The notes below the pieces were generated by a model, which saw only the letters and a list, made by a program, of their open reading frames with translations, did no database searches and had not been told where the DNA came from. A program made the position numbers and the translations under genes. Positions 8,091 through 17,159 of a DNA stretch of 64,000 nucleotides are shown one piece after another. Origin of the DNA: Paenactinomyces guangxiensis (GTDB taxonomy: Bacteria > Bacillota > Bacilli > Thermoactinomycetales > Thermoactinomycetaceae); contig NZ_JAECVR010000019.1 in assembly GCF_016055185.1 (NCBI RefSeq), positions 23,893 through 87,892 on the forward strand, in the 5' to 3' direction. Within the stretch, counting starts at the first letter, position 1. The number at the start of each line of letters is the position of its first letter.

Positions 8091-8326
8091 TTGAGACTCC
8101 ACACACTTAAAAGCGTGGGATTCTTGGGTAGTTAGCGCACTCAATCCATTTCTGCTTTGTGCAACTCCCAAGCTAAGGGCTGTCTCATTAGCCCCATCCC
8201 ATGCAGTTCTACAACTCATGTTGTATGTACCTACATGGGCGGAACGCCTGTTACCAGCGTTCTAGTTCCTTTTCACTCACTCTCATGATTTTACCCGGCG
8301 GGAGAGATTTGTTCGCCACTGGAACC
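8091..8326 (-). mobile_element. 236-bp IS200/IS605-like element, copy A (no transposase)
   Basis: This 236-bp stretch has a close copy, same length and opposite orientation, at 21395-21630; the two agree at roughly nine bases in ten. On the minus strand it runs from GGTTCCAGTGGCGAAC to a hairpin end, AAGAATCCCACGCTTTT...GGAGTCTCAA, which resembles IS200/IS605 right ends. The body, without a gene, contains several inverted segments and AAAGCAGAAAT, as in the guide (omega) RNA regions at the 3' end of tnpB. It is best read as a non-autonomous or decayed IS605 derivative. Open frames on the opposite strand of both copies are by-products of the repeat. Confidence 0.6.
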
Positions 8327-8406
8327 CCATATCATGACGTACAGAGGAACAAAACCCATACCAGTGGGATGAGCACCGCTCACATGTTCGATTATACAGA
8401 AAATTA

Positions 8407-8445
8407 TTGCTCTATGCAATCACATAAAGGGATTGCATAGAGCAA
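8407..8445. repeat. Perfect 14-bp inverted repeat
   Basis: TTGCTCTATGCAAT at 8407-8420 and its exact reverse complement at 8432-8445 enclose an 11-nt loop. It lies between copy A and a second hairpin at 8463-8488 (CGATTGAAA/TTTCAGTCG) that looks like an IS605 left end. Together they could mark the left side of a roughly 400-bp element spanning 8091-8488. A terminator for the zinc-ribbon gene is the alternative. Confidence 0.55.
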
Positions 8446-8501
8446 CCTCGTCTTTCATCCCACGATTGAAACCATGGGCTTTCAGTCGACAATTGTTTTA
8501 A

Positions 8502-8633
8502 TCACTCTGCTTTCCATTTTTTATAATCTTCCAGTCTCACTTTATCATAGCATGAGGGGCAATAAACTTTACCTTTATGAAACCAAGGTCGATTTGTCTT
8601 CTGTTCGCATTTGGTACATTTGATTTCGCTCAT
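8502..8633 (-). CDS. 43-residue double-CxxC zinc-ribbon microprotein
   Basis: This short frame starts with ATG at 8633 and encodes 43 residues. It contains CTKC near residues 6-9 and CPSC near 28-31, separated by a basic stretch with NRPWFHKGKVY, and ends in a charged helix. Two CxxC knuckles about 20 residues apart are the pattern of a zinc ribbon, so it may bind nucleic acid or a protein partner. The ribosome binding site is weak (a GG-rich stretch before the ATG). A long leader able to fold into hairpins lies upstream. It is next to a mobile-element remnant, so it could be part of that element, but no transposase frame is connected. I do not recognise the family. Confidence 0.5.
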   Translation of the reverse strand: MSEIKCTKCEQKTNRPWFHKGKVYCPSCYDKVRLEDYKKWKAE

Positions 8634-8984
8634 TATCCAGCCTGGTTATCAAATATCTATAAAAACCTTCCACCCGCAACCTCACCTGGAAAGCATTTGC
8701 CCCCGTACGTTTTTCCCATCCGCCCGTCTGAACAAGGTGTTTCTCTCCCACTCACCTTGCCGGAAGGGGACCGGGTTCACTGTTGAGGATTGGTCTAAAA
8801 AGAAACCCCTTTTGTTACGGATCTCCCGCTCGCGGTCTCTATAGATCCAACCAGGTTTCACCTCCTTGAAAAATATGTAAAAGAATGAAGTAAGATTCCA
8901 CATGAAAGGATTTCCCATTCAATATTACAATTTATACAATTAATCCTTTTTTCCTCCTTTTATTACAATTATGATATTTATTTA
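8634..8984 (-). other. Gene-free stretch, possible structured leader of the microprotein
   Basis: About 350 nt without a convincing gene. On the minus strand 8723-8774 can form a nested hairpin: outer CCCG/CGGG and inner CAAGGTG/CACCTTG (8753-8759 with 8733-8739). Upstream of it is AAGGAGGTG near 8864-8872, a strong site with only a three-codon frame after TTG. No known riboswitch class was recognised. Confidence 0.35.
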
Positions 8985-9020
8985 CAAAAAAATACGGTTC
9001 CCCCTCTTTGGGCAGGAACC
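8985..9020 (-). terminator. Intrinsic terminator of the folate-lysS operon
   Basis: GGTTCC at the left arm and GGAACC at the right arm (8996-9020) enclose a GC-rich loop with an inner CCC/GGG, followed on the minus strand by GTATTTTTTTG. It lies 60 nt behind the lysS stop. Confidence 0.85.
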
Positions 9021-9080
9021 ACATGTCCACATGTTGTACACAGTATAGCTGAGATTGTGCATATATTGTGGATAACTTAT

Positions 9081-10589
<1,509 letters not shown>

Positions 10590-10625
10590 TCAGATTCGGG
10601 TGGGCTTCTCTATTTCGCATAGATT

Positions 10626-11633
10626 TTATACGGCTTCTGCGGCTTGATGTTGAGAATGTTTATCCCCGGTTCCTGCGGCAAAGTTTAAGAGAAGATTTGC
10701 CATTCCGTCCCGGGTTTCCTGTTCATTGACCAGATCTTTTATGCGCGATGCTCCGCGTAAACCCTTGAGATACCAGGCAGCGTGCTTGCGCATTTCACGC
10801 ACGGCAACTCGTTCTCCACGCAGGGCAACCAGGCGGTCCATATGCAGGATGGCAATTTTCATCTTTTCCGCCGCAGTCGGTTCCGGCAGCAATTCACCAT
10901 GTGTCAGGTAATGGACGGTCCGATACAGCATCCACGGGTTGCCAAGTGCCGCCCGTCCGATCATCACTCCGTCACACCCGGTGGTATCCAGCATCCGTCT
11001 GGCATCCTCGGGAGTACATACATCTCCGTTCCCGATCACCGGAATCCTGACAGCTTCTTTGACCTGGCGGATGATATCCCAGTTGGCGCGGCCTTTGTAC
11101 ATTTGCACACGGGTGCGTCCATGGACGGCAACTGCTTTGCCGCCGGCACTCTCAACGGCCTTTGCATTGTCGACTGCATAGATGTGTTCCTCGTCCCAAC
11201 CAATGCGCATTTTCACCGTTACCGGTTTACTGACCGCTTTCACAACTGCAGTAACCATGTCATAGATTTTGTCGGGGTCAAGCAGCCATTTTGCACCGGC
11301 ATCACAGCGGGTCACTTTCGGTACGGGACAGCCCATATTAATGTCGATAATATCCGCATTGGTTTGCTGGTCAACCACTCTGGCTGCTTCTACTAATGTT
11401 TCCTTGTCACCGCCAAAAATTTGTAAACTGAGCGGCTTTTCTCTTTCATCAACATACAGCATTTCTTTGGTTCGTTTGTTTCCATGCAAGATCGCTTTAT
11501 CACTTACCATCTCCGCACACACCAAACCGGTTCCAAACTCTTTGGCAATCAAGCGGAAGGCGGGATTGCACACACCTGCCATCGGTGCGAGTACCACTTG
11601 ATTCTTAAGTTCAATATCGCCGATTTTTAACAT
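10626..11633 (-). CDS. dusB: tRNA-dihydrouridine synthase B
   Basis: DusB is an FMN enzyme that reduces specific uridines in tRNA to dihydrouridine with NADPH. The 335-residue protein shows LAPMAGVCNPAFR at the start of the TIM barrel, the signature DINMGCPVPKVTRCDAGAKWL near residues 98-118 with the catalytic cysteine in GCP, VKMRIGWD, and GVMIGRAALGNPW near residue 225 for FMN phosphate binding. The second half is the helical tRNA-binding domain. It lies between folK and lysS, 51 nt before lysS, as in B. subtilis (yacF). Confidence 0.95.
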   Translation of the reverse strand: MLKIGDIELKNQVVLAPMAGVCNPAFRLIAKEFGTGLVCAEMVSDKAILHGNKRTKEMLYVDEREKPLSLQIFGGDKETLVEAARVVDQQTNADIIDINMGCPVPKVTRCDAGAKWLLDPDKIYDMVTAVVKAVSKPVTVKMRIGWDEEHIYAVDNAKAVESAGGKAVAVHGRTRVQMYKGRANWDIIRQVKEAVRIPVIGNGDVCTPEDARRMLDTTGCDGVMIGRAALGNPWMLYRTVHYLTHGELLPEPTAAEKMKIAILHMDRLVALRGERVAVREMRKHAAWYLKGLRGASRIKDLVNEQETRDGMANLLLNFAAGTGDKHSQHQAAEAV

Positions 11634-11670
11634 CCTTTCTGCCTCCTTCCTTCAATCCTTTGTTATCATT

Positions 11671-12207
11671 TTATCGATTCGGGGTTGAACTCAACCCTGC
11701 CATATTCCAATCAACCTGAAGAGGCCTGATCTCCTGGTCCGGGGGAAGTTGCCTGATCAGATCAACCAGGGTCTGATCCGAACCGGGAATCTCAATATGG
11801 GGGGCGAGCTCACGAAGCGGAATGAGTACAAATGCCCGTTCTTTCATCCTTGGGTGAGGGATCTGTAAATCTTCCTGCTTTATCACACGGTTTTCATACA
11901 GAAGAATATCAATGTCAATCGTACGCGGGCCCCAGCGGACTTCGCGAACACGATGAAGCTTTTTTTCCACCTGGTTGACAGTGGCTAGCAAAGCGATTGG
12001 GGATAATGTTGTATGCACTTCAATCACCAGGTTATAAAAGGGCGGTTGGTTCAGATATCCGACCGGAGCCGTTTCATAGACGGTGGAGATGCGAATGACG
12101 CTGATCCCGGCTGTATGATGCAGCATCTCAACCGCTTGCCGTAATTGTTTCAGCCGGTCACCGAGGTTGGCCCCCAGCCCCAGGTAAGCTGTAACAATCC
12201 GGCTCAT
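11671..12207 (-). CDS. folK: 2-amino-4-hydroxy-6-hydroxymethyldihydropteridine pyrophosphokinase
   Basis: FolK transfers pyrophosphate from ATP to 6-hydroxymethyl-7,8-dihydropterin, the step before dihydropteroate synthesis. The 178-residue protein carries YLGLGANLGDR at the N-terminus and the HPPK signature RWGPRTIDIDILLYENRVI followed by IPHPRMKERAFVL, containing the magnesium-binding aspartates of DIDI. Its start overlaps the folB stop by 4 nt, showing translational coupling. The C-terminal 20 residues beyond the core are not conserved. Confidence 0.96.
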   Translation of the reverse strand: MSRIVTAYLGLGANLGDRLKQLRQAVEMLHHTAGISVIRISTVYETAPVGYLNQPPFYNLVIEVHTTLSPIALLATVNQVEKKLHRVREVRWGPRTIDIDILLYENRVIKQEDLQIPHPRMKERAFVLIPLRELAPHIEIPGSDQTLVDLIRQLPPDQEIRPLQVDWNMAGLSSTPNR

Positions 12208-12563
12208 GCTCTGCTCCTGAATATCTCAACACCGACCGCTTGATAATGGCCGGGGATCGGAGGATCAGGTTTCGTTACGCGAACCAATACTTGCTCAATG
12301 GGAAAATCCTGCAGCAACCGGTCTGCAATCCGCTCAGCCAGGGTTTCCACCAGCTGAACCTGAGTCTCTTCTACTTCCTTGCGAACGGCACCGTAAACTT
12401 CTGCGTAATTGACTGTTTTGTTCAGGTCATCGGTCAAAGCAGAAGGACGGAGGTCTAACCCCAGCTCCAGGTCGACATAAAATCGTTGGCCTAATCTGTT
12501 TTCTTCCGGATAAGCGCCATGATAACCGTAGAAGTACATCTGCTTGAAAAATATCTTATCCAC
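12204..12563 (-). CDS. folB: Dihydroneopterin aldolase
   Basis: FolB cleaves dihydroneopterin to 6-hydroxymethyldihydropterin and glycolaldehyde. I place the start at GTG 12563, which has AGAGGGGG 7 nt upstream and gives 119 residues, close to the 120 of B. subtilis; the open frame extends 14 codons further but that overlaps folP and has no site. The motif YFYGYHGAYPEENRLGQRFYVDLEL marks the T-fold N-terminus, and TLAERIADRLL and VRVTKPDPPIPG the C-terminal part with the conserved lysine. It sits between folP and folK and is translationally coupled to folK. Confidence 0.94.
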   Translation of the reverse strand: MDKIFFKQMYFYGYHGAYPEENRLGQRFYVDLELGLDLRPSALTDDLNKTVNYAEVYGAVRKEVEETQVQLVETLAERIADRLLQDFPIEQVLVRVTKPDPPIPGHYQAVGVEIFRSRA

Positions 12564-12576
12564 TAAGGTTCCCCCT

Positions 12577-13407
12577 CTACTTCTGCCTGCCATAGAGGAT
12601 TGCATCCATCATGCGGGAGACTCGTACCATTTCTTTCACATCATGGACACGCACAATCCGGCATCCCTGTGCAATTCCATAGGCAACTGTTGCAGCGGTC
12701 CCCTCTACCCGCTGATCGACGGGCAATCCAAGGACGTTACCAATCATAGATTTTCTGGATGTGCCCAGAAGAACAGGATAACCGAGAGAAACAATTTGTT
12801 TCAAATTGCGCATAACTGTTAGATTTTCATCAACATTTTTCGCAAAGCCGATCCCCGGATCCAGGATGATCTTATCTTCTTTGACTCCCGCCTGTTTTAC
12901 AATCTGAACCGACTCTTGCAGATCAGAGATCACTTCCTCCATCAATGACCGGTACTTCGCCTCCGTCCGATTATGCATCAGGATAATGGGAACATCTAAT
13001 TCGGCTGCTGTCCCCGGCATATCTGGATCTCGTTTGGCTCCCCATACATCATTGATGATATGGGCTCCGGCTTTGACCGCTTCTCTGGCCACTTCTGCTT
13101 TATAGGTATCGACGGAGATCGGTAGATCAATCTCTTTCGCTACTTTTTCAATGACCGGAATGACACGTTCATATTCCTGTTCCAGTGAAACCGGATCAGA
13201 CCCGGGACGGGTTGACTCACCGCCAATATCCAGAATATCCGCTCCGTCCCGGGCCAGTTGTCTCGCATGTTTCAGAGCGAGATCAATGCGATTGTAACGG
13301 CCCCCGTCTGAAAAAGAATCAGGGGTCACATTTAGTATTCCCATCACCAGCGTACGCCGCTGAAAGGACAACTGGTGCGGACCCGCTTGTAATTGATGCG
13401 TATTCAT
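12577..13407 (-). CDS. folP: Dihydropteroate synthase
   Basis: FolP condenses 6-hydroxymethyldihydropterin pyrophosphate with p-aminobenzoate; it is the sulfonamide target. TIM-barrel signatures are clear: MGILNVTPDSFSDGGRY, DGADILDIGGESTRPGSDPV and IILDPGIGFAK. The start is not certain: ATG 13407 (276 residues) has GGAGG 11 nt upstream, while the adjacent GTG 13410 has it at 8 nt; a further GTG at 13434 is less likely. It follows pabA and precedes folB, the conserved folate cluster order. Confidence 0.95.
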   Translation of the reverse strand: MNTHQLQAGPHQLSFQRRTLVMGILNVTPDSFSDGGRYNRIDLALKHARQLARDGADILDIGGESTRPGSDPVSLEQEYERVIPVIEKVAKEIDLPISVDTYKAEVAREAVKAGAHIINDVWGAKRDPDMPGTAAELDVPIILMHNRTEAKYRSLMEEVISDLQESVQIVKQAGVKEDKIILDPGIGFAKNVDENLTVMRNLKQIVSLGYPVLLGTSRKSMIGNVLGLPVDQRVEGTAATVAYGIAQGCRIVRVHDVKEMVRVSRMMDAILYGRQK

Positions 13408-13465
13408 CACAGATGCTGCCTCCTGCAAAGCCACCCTGCTTTGCCGCCTAAGTTGTATTGGTCAA

Positions 13466-14053
13466 TCAGGAAAAAACTGTCCTTGCTTGATAGGTGTCAA
13501 TAAAATTGGCCAGTAACTTTTTGCCGTGCTGGCTGATGATCGACTCCGGGTGAAACTGGACCCCCTCCAGGGGAAGGTTTCGGTGTCGAATCCCCATGAT
13601 CTCTCCCGCTTCTGTCTCAGCGCTGATCATCAGATCGGCCGGCAATGTTTCTTTATTGACCAGAAGGGAGTGATAACGGGTCGCCGTAAAGGGGGAAGGG
13701 ATATTTTGAAAAAGCGTCTGCCCGTCATGAAGGATGGGAGATGTTTTTCCGTGCATTAAACGTTGTGCCCGCACCACTTCTCCGCCAAATGCCCGGGCAA
13801 TCGCCTGATGTCCGAGACAGACGCCCAAAATAGGTACTTTTCCCGCAAAATGACGCACGACTGCCAAACAAATTCCCGCATCATCCGGAGTACCCGGACC
13901 CGGGGATAAAACGATAAACCGGGGGCGTTTCTCTTCTATTTGCTCAATGCTGATTTCATCGTTTCGTACAACTTCCAGTCTCTCACCCAGTTCTCCTAAA
14001 TACTGAACCAGGTTATAAGTAAAAGAATCGTAGTTATCAATCATCAGGATCAT
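13466..14053 (-). CDS. pabA: Aminodeoxychorismate / anthranilate synthase glutamine amidotransferase
   Basis: This class I glutamine amidotransferase subunit supplies ammonia from glutamine to a chorismate-converting partner. The 195-residue protein has the nucleophile motif [10 protein letters not shown] near residue 80 and the His-Glu pair in GVQFHPESI near residue 170. In B. subtilis the same gene serves both p-aminobenzoate and tryptophan synthesis (pabA/trpG). Here it heads the folate cluster, but pabB and pabC, which flank it in B. subtilis, are absent from this place, so its partner subunit must be encoded elsewhere. Confidence 0.93.
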   Translation of the reverse strand: MILMIDNYDSFTYNLVQYLGELGERLEVVRNDEISIEQIEEKRPRFIVLSPGPGTPDDAGICLAVVRHFAGKVPILGVCLGHQAIARAFGGEVVRAQRLMHGKTSPILHDGQTLFQNIPSPFTATRYHSLLVNKETLPADLMISAETEAGEIMGIRHRNLPLEGVQFHPESIISQHGKKLLANFIDTYQARTVFS

Positions 14054-14150
14054 TCTCTTTTCTCCTCTCGTCTCAACTGGCTAAGCTCTTCTAACATCAC
14101 ATTATTTTAACATATGACATGTCAATCTTCATCTCATAATATTGATCAGC

Positions 14151-14187
14151 AAAAAACAAGCTACCCCGACAGATCAGGATAGCTTGA
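14151..14187 (-). terminator. Intrinsic terminator downstream of cysK
   Basis: CAAGCTATCC and GGGTAGCTTG arms (14158-14187) form a stem followed on the minus strand by TTTTTT. It separates cysK from pabA. Confidence 0.85.
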
Positions 14188-14226
14188 TTCTGTAAAAGTG
14201 TGTGACTAAGGGGGAAGGCAGAAAGC

Positions 14227-15156
14227 TTACTTTTCCTCAAACTGAAACAGGGGGGTGGTCAGATATCTTTCTCCGTTACTCGGTGCAACGGCAACCACTT
14301 TTTTGCCTTCGCCCAAGCGGCGGGCCAGCCGGATCGCTGCCGCTACAGCCGCACCGGAGGAAATTCCGACCAGGATTCCTTCTTCACGTGCTAAGCGGCG
14401 GGCCCATTCAAATGCTTCTTCGTTATCAACGGTCATCACTTCATCATATACTTCTGTATTTAGAATTTCCGGAACAAAACCGGCTCCAATTCCCTGGATT
14501 TTGTGTGGTCCGGGCTTGCCTCCAGACAAAACGGGAGAGTTGGCCGGCTCTACAGCGACGATGTGGGCATTGGGGAATTTTTCTTTCAAAACGGTTCCCA
14601 CTCCGGTAATCGTTCCCCCGGTTCCAATGCCGGCAACAAATCCATCAATTTGTCCTCCTGCTTGTTCAACTACTTCCACAGCAGTGGTTTCAAGATGTAC
14701 TTTTACATTATCCGGGTTTTTAAATTGTTGCGGGACAAAATAGTCGGGGTTTTCCCTGGCGATTTCTTCCGCCTTGGCAATAGCTCCTTTCATCCCTTCA
14801 GCACCCGGGGTCAATACCAGCTCAGCTCCATAAGCCCGGAGCAAATTGCGGCGCTCCATGCTCATTGTGTCGGGCATGACCAACACGGCACGGTAACCCT
14901 TCGCGGCAGCTACCATCGCCAGACCGATTCCGGTATTTCCGCTGGTAGGCTCCAGAATTGTGGCCCCCGGTTTTAGTTCTCCTCTTTTCTCCGCTTCTTC
15001 AATCATGCTGAGAGCAATCCGGTCTTTCACACTGCCTCCGGGATTGAAAAACTCCAATTTAAGGTAAATATCAGCATCTGTTTTACCAACGACACGATTT
15101 AATTTTACTAAAGGGGTTTGACCAATCAACTCAAGGATATTATCGGCTACACGCAT
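14227..15156 (-). CDS. cysK: Cysteine synthase A (O-acetylserine sulfhydrylase)
   Basis: CysK makes cysteine from O-acetylserine and sulfide with PLP. The start at ATG 15156 has GGAGG 7 nt upstream and gives 309 residues, the family length. Key motifs are [11 protein letters not shown] with the PLP lysine near residue 45, [12 protein letters not shown] near 70, and [10 protein letters not shown] near 180 for cofactor phosphate. In B. subtilis, CysK also acts with the CymR repressor. It lies between hslO and the folate cluster, as in B. subtilis, and ends at its own terminator. Confidence 0.96.
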   Translation of the reverse strand: MRVADNILELIGQTPLVKLNRVVGKTDADIYLKLEFFNPGGSVKDRIALSMIEEAEKRGELKPGATILEPTSGNTGIGLAMVAAAKGYRAVLVMPDTMSMERRNLLRAYGAELVLTPGAEGMKGAIAKAEEIARENPDYFVPQQFKNPDNVKVHLETTAVEVVEQAGGQIDGFVAGIGTGGTITGVGTVLKEKFPNAHIVAVEPANSPVLSGGKPGPHKIQGIGAGFVPEILNTEVYDEVMTVDNEEAFEWARRLAREEGILVGISSGAAVAAAIRLARRLGEGKKVVAVAPSNGERYLTTPLFQFEEK

Positions 15157-15242
15157 GATAAAGCCTCCATTTCCGAGTAACAATGTAGGATTTAATTGTT
15201 TTTATCTTAGCAATTCAGGAAAGAAGTTGTCAATAAATTTTC

Positions 15243-16103
15243 TTATATCATTTTCTCTAACTCGCTGCGGTCAAATAAGTATTTTTCATTGCAGAAGTTG
15301 CAGATTACTTCGGCCTGCCCCAGTTCTTCAATGATCGACCTGATTTCTCCTTCTCCCAGACTCTTTAACATCGCCTCCGTTTTTTCATATGAGCATCTGC
15401 ATTGAAATTTGACGGGTTGTCGTTCCAGTATCTCCGCTCCCTCTCCCATTAATCGCAGCAGCAATTCTTCCGGGGTAACTCCATTTTGCAAGAGGTCTGT
15501 GAGTGAAGTAAGTGAAGATATTCTCTGCTCCAGTTCACTGATGGTTTCCTCAGCCGCATCAGGCATCACCTGGATCAGGTAACCACCGGCTGTCAGAATG
15601 CGATCCCTGTTTACCAGCACACCCAGCCCGACAGAAGAGGGGATCTGTTCCGACGCTGTAAAGTAATAGGTAAAGTCTTCCGCCAGTTCACCGGAAATGA
15701 TCGGAGAGGTGCCGCGATAAGGCTCTTTTAGGCCCAAGTCCTTGAGAATATAGATGGAACCTTTTCCGACTGCGGCTGCAACGTCCAATTTGCCGGCCTG
15801 GTTCAACGGGAGCAGAACAGCCGGATTGTCTACTGTACCCCTGACTTCTCCATTTCCATTTGCATCAACCATCATCCTGCCCACAGGACCATCCCCGTCT
15901 ACCTGAATGGTAACTCTGTCTTTTTCCTCCTTTAACATACATCCCATGATCGCGCCCATCGTCGCTGTTCTGCCCAGGGCGGCACTAACCACCGGCAATG
16001 TTTGGTGCTTCCTTTGCAATTCTTGCACCAAATCGGTGGTCAATGCCGAAAAACCCCTGATCCGGCCATCGGCTGAAATAGCGCGAACTGTATAATCACT
16101 CAT
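15243..16103 (-). CDS. hslO: Redox-regulated chaperone Hsp33
   Basis: Hsp33 is a cytoplasmic holdase activated by oxidation of a zinc-bound cysteine cluster. From ATG 16103, which has GGAGG 9 nt upstream, the protein has 286 residues. The C-terminal zinc switch is visible as CRC near residue 232 and CNFC near 265, the expected CxC and CxxC pair. It is located between coaX and cysK, as in B. subtilis (yacC). Confidence 0.95.
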   Translation of the reverse strand: MSDYTVRAISADGRIRGFSALTTDLVQELQRKHQTLPVVSAALGRTATMGAIMGCMLKEEKDRVTIQVDGDGPVGRMMVDANGNGEVRGTVDNPAVLLPLNQAGKLDVAAAVGKGSIYILKDLGLKEPYRGTSPIISGELAEDFTYYFTASEQIPSSVGLGVLVNRDRILTAGGYLIQVMPDAAEETISELEQRISSLTSLTDLLQNGVTPEELLLRLMGEGAEILERQPVKFQCRCSYEKTEAMLKSLGEGEIRSIIEELGQAEVICNFCNEKYLFDRSELEKMI

Positions 16104-16226
16104 AGCAATAAACCTCCTCAAAATCGGACACATATGATTTCAAACAGTTATTTTTCAGCTTACCCTTACACAGATGGTTGCATAAACCGTTTAACGCAAC
16201 TTTTTGTATGGCTTTCATCCGTATAC

Positions 16227-16256
16227 AAAAAGGAAACTCCTTCAAACGGAATTTCC
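16227..16256 (-). terminator. Intrinsic terminator downstream of coaX
   Basis: GGAAATTCC/GGAGTTTCC arms (16232-16256) followed on the minus strand by TTTTTG. Confidence 0.75.
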
Positions 16257-16267
16257 TTCAATCAGCT

Positions 16268-17053
16268 CTACTTTTGATTGCGCTCAAAAATGATTTTCAA
16301 CCCTTCCAGCGTGAGTAACGGGTCGACTACATCAATCGTTTCGGTATCGCCGCTGATTAATTGGGCTAATCCGCCTGTTGCAACAACCCGGGGGCGTTTG
16401 GTTAACAGAGATTTCATGCGGGAAACAATTCCGTCTACCACTCCGACATAACCATAATATATTCCCGCCTGGACCGCTTGAACGGTGTTTCTGCCAACCA
16501 CGCTGTCCGGTTTAGTGATTTCGACACGGGTCAGTTTAGCCGCACGTTGATACAAAGCCTCCGCAGAAATATTTACACCCGGAGTGATGGCGCCGCCGAT
16601 GTAATTTCCTTGTTCATCCACAAAGCAGATTGTCGTGGCGGTCCCAAAATCAACAATAATTACAGGGGCACCATATAATTTGATTGCAGCTACCGCATTT
16701 GCAATCCGGTCAGCCCCCACTTCCCGGGGATTTTCATACTTAATATTTAAACCGGTTTTAACACCGGGTCCCAGTACAAGCGGTGTCTGCCCCAGATATT
16801 TTTCGGTCAATTTTCGCAGGACAAAGGTAAGCGGCGGAACAACGGATGAAATGATCACTCCCCCAACATCACTCAGTTGAAACCCTACATGGGACAACAG
16901 CCCTTTTAACGTCATTCCGTATTCATCTTCTGTGGCATTCCGGTCTGTTTGTAACCTCCAATGATGGAGCAGTTGCTCTTTTTTATATACTCCAAGCACA
17001 ATGTTGGTATTTCCTGCATCCATTACTAACAGCAGTTTATTCTCCGAAATCAT
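16268..17053 (-). CDS. coaX: Type III pantothenate kinase
   Basis: CoaX phosphorylates pantothenate, the first step of coenzyme A synthesis, and unlike type I kinases is not feedback-inhibited by CoA. The 261-residue protein has the ASKHA-fold phosphate loop [13 protein letters not shown] near residue 11, [11 protein letters not shown] near 105 and [12 protein letters not shown] near 125 with the conserved aspartate. An AGGTGG site precedes the ATG. It lies between ftsH and hslO as in B. subtilis (yacB). Confidence 0.96.
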   Translation of the reverse strand: MISENKLLLVMDAGNTNIVLGVYKKEQLLHHWRLQTDRNATEDEYGMTLKGLLSHVGFQLSDVGGVIISSVVPPLTFVLRKLTEKYLGQTPLVLGPGVKTGLNIKYENPREVGADRIANAVAAIKLYGAPVIIVDFGTATTICFVDEQGNYIGGAITPGVNISAEALYQRAAKLTRVEITKPDSVVGRNTVQAVQAGIYYGYVGVVDGIVSRMKSLLTKRPRVVATGGLAQLISGDTETIDVVDPLLTLEGLKIIFERNQK

Positions 17054-17128
17054 ATGGTTCCACCTGCTTTATTCATAAGTCAAGTTCATCATAGCAGTTG
17101 ATTCCTGCCAGTACAAGCAAAAAAGGCA

Positions 17129-17155
17129 AGAGAAAAGAGGCGCTTGTACGCCTCT
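17129..17155 (-). terminator. Intrinsic terminator downstream of ftsH
   Basis: AGAGGCG/CGCCTCT arms at 17136-17155 are followed on the minus strand by TTTCTCTT, a few bases behind the ftsH stop. Confidence 0.75.
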
Positions 17156-17159
17156 TGAT

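Noticed and set aside
8128..8140. GTTAGCGCACTCAA resembles half of a CIRCE operator near the chaperone operon.
   Set aside because: Only one half-site is present, it lies inside the 236-bp repeat and occurs nearly identically in copy B (GTGTGCTAAC), far from any chaperone gene.
8201..8440. 79-residue plus-strand frame over copy A.
   Set aside because: It is the antisense reading of the repeat, repeated at copy B; codon pattern not protein-like.
8846..8872. TTTCACCTCCTT resembles the 3' end of 16S rRNA.
   Set aside because: The flanking conserved helix of 16S rRNA is absent; it is more simply a strong Shine-Dalgarno sequence on the minus strand.
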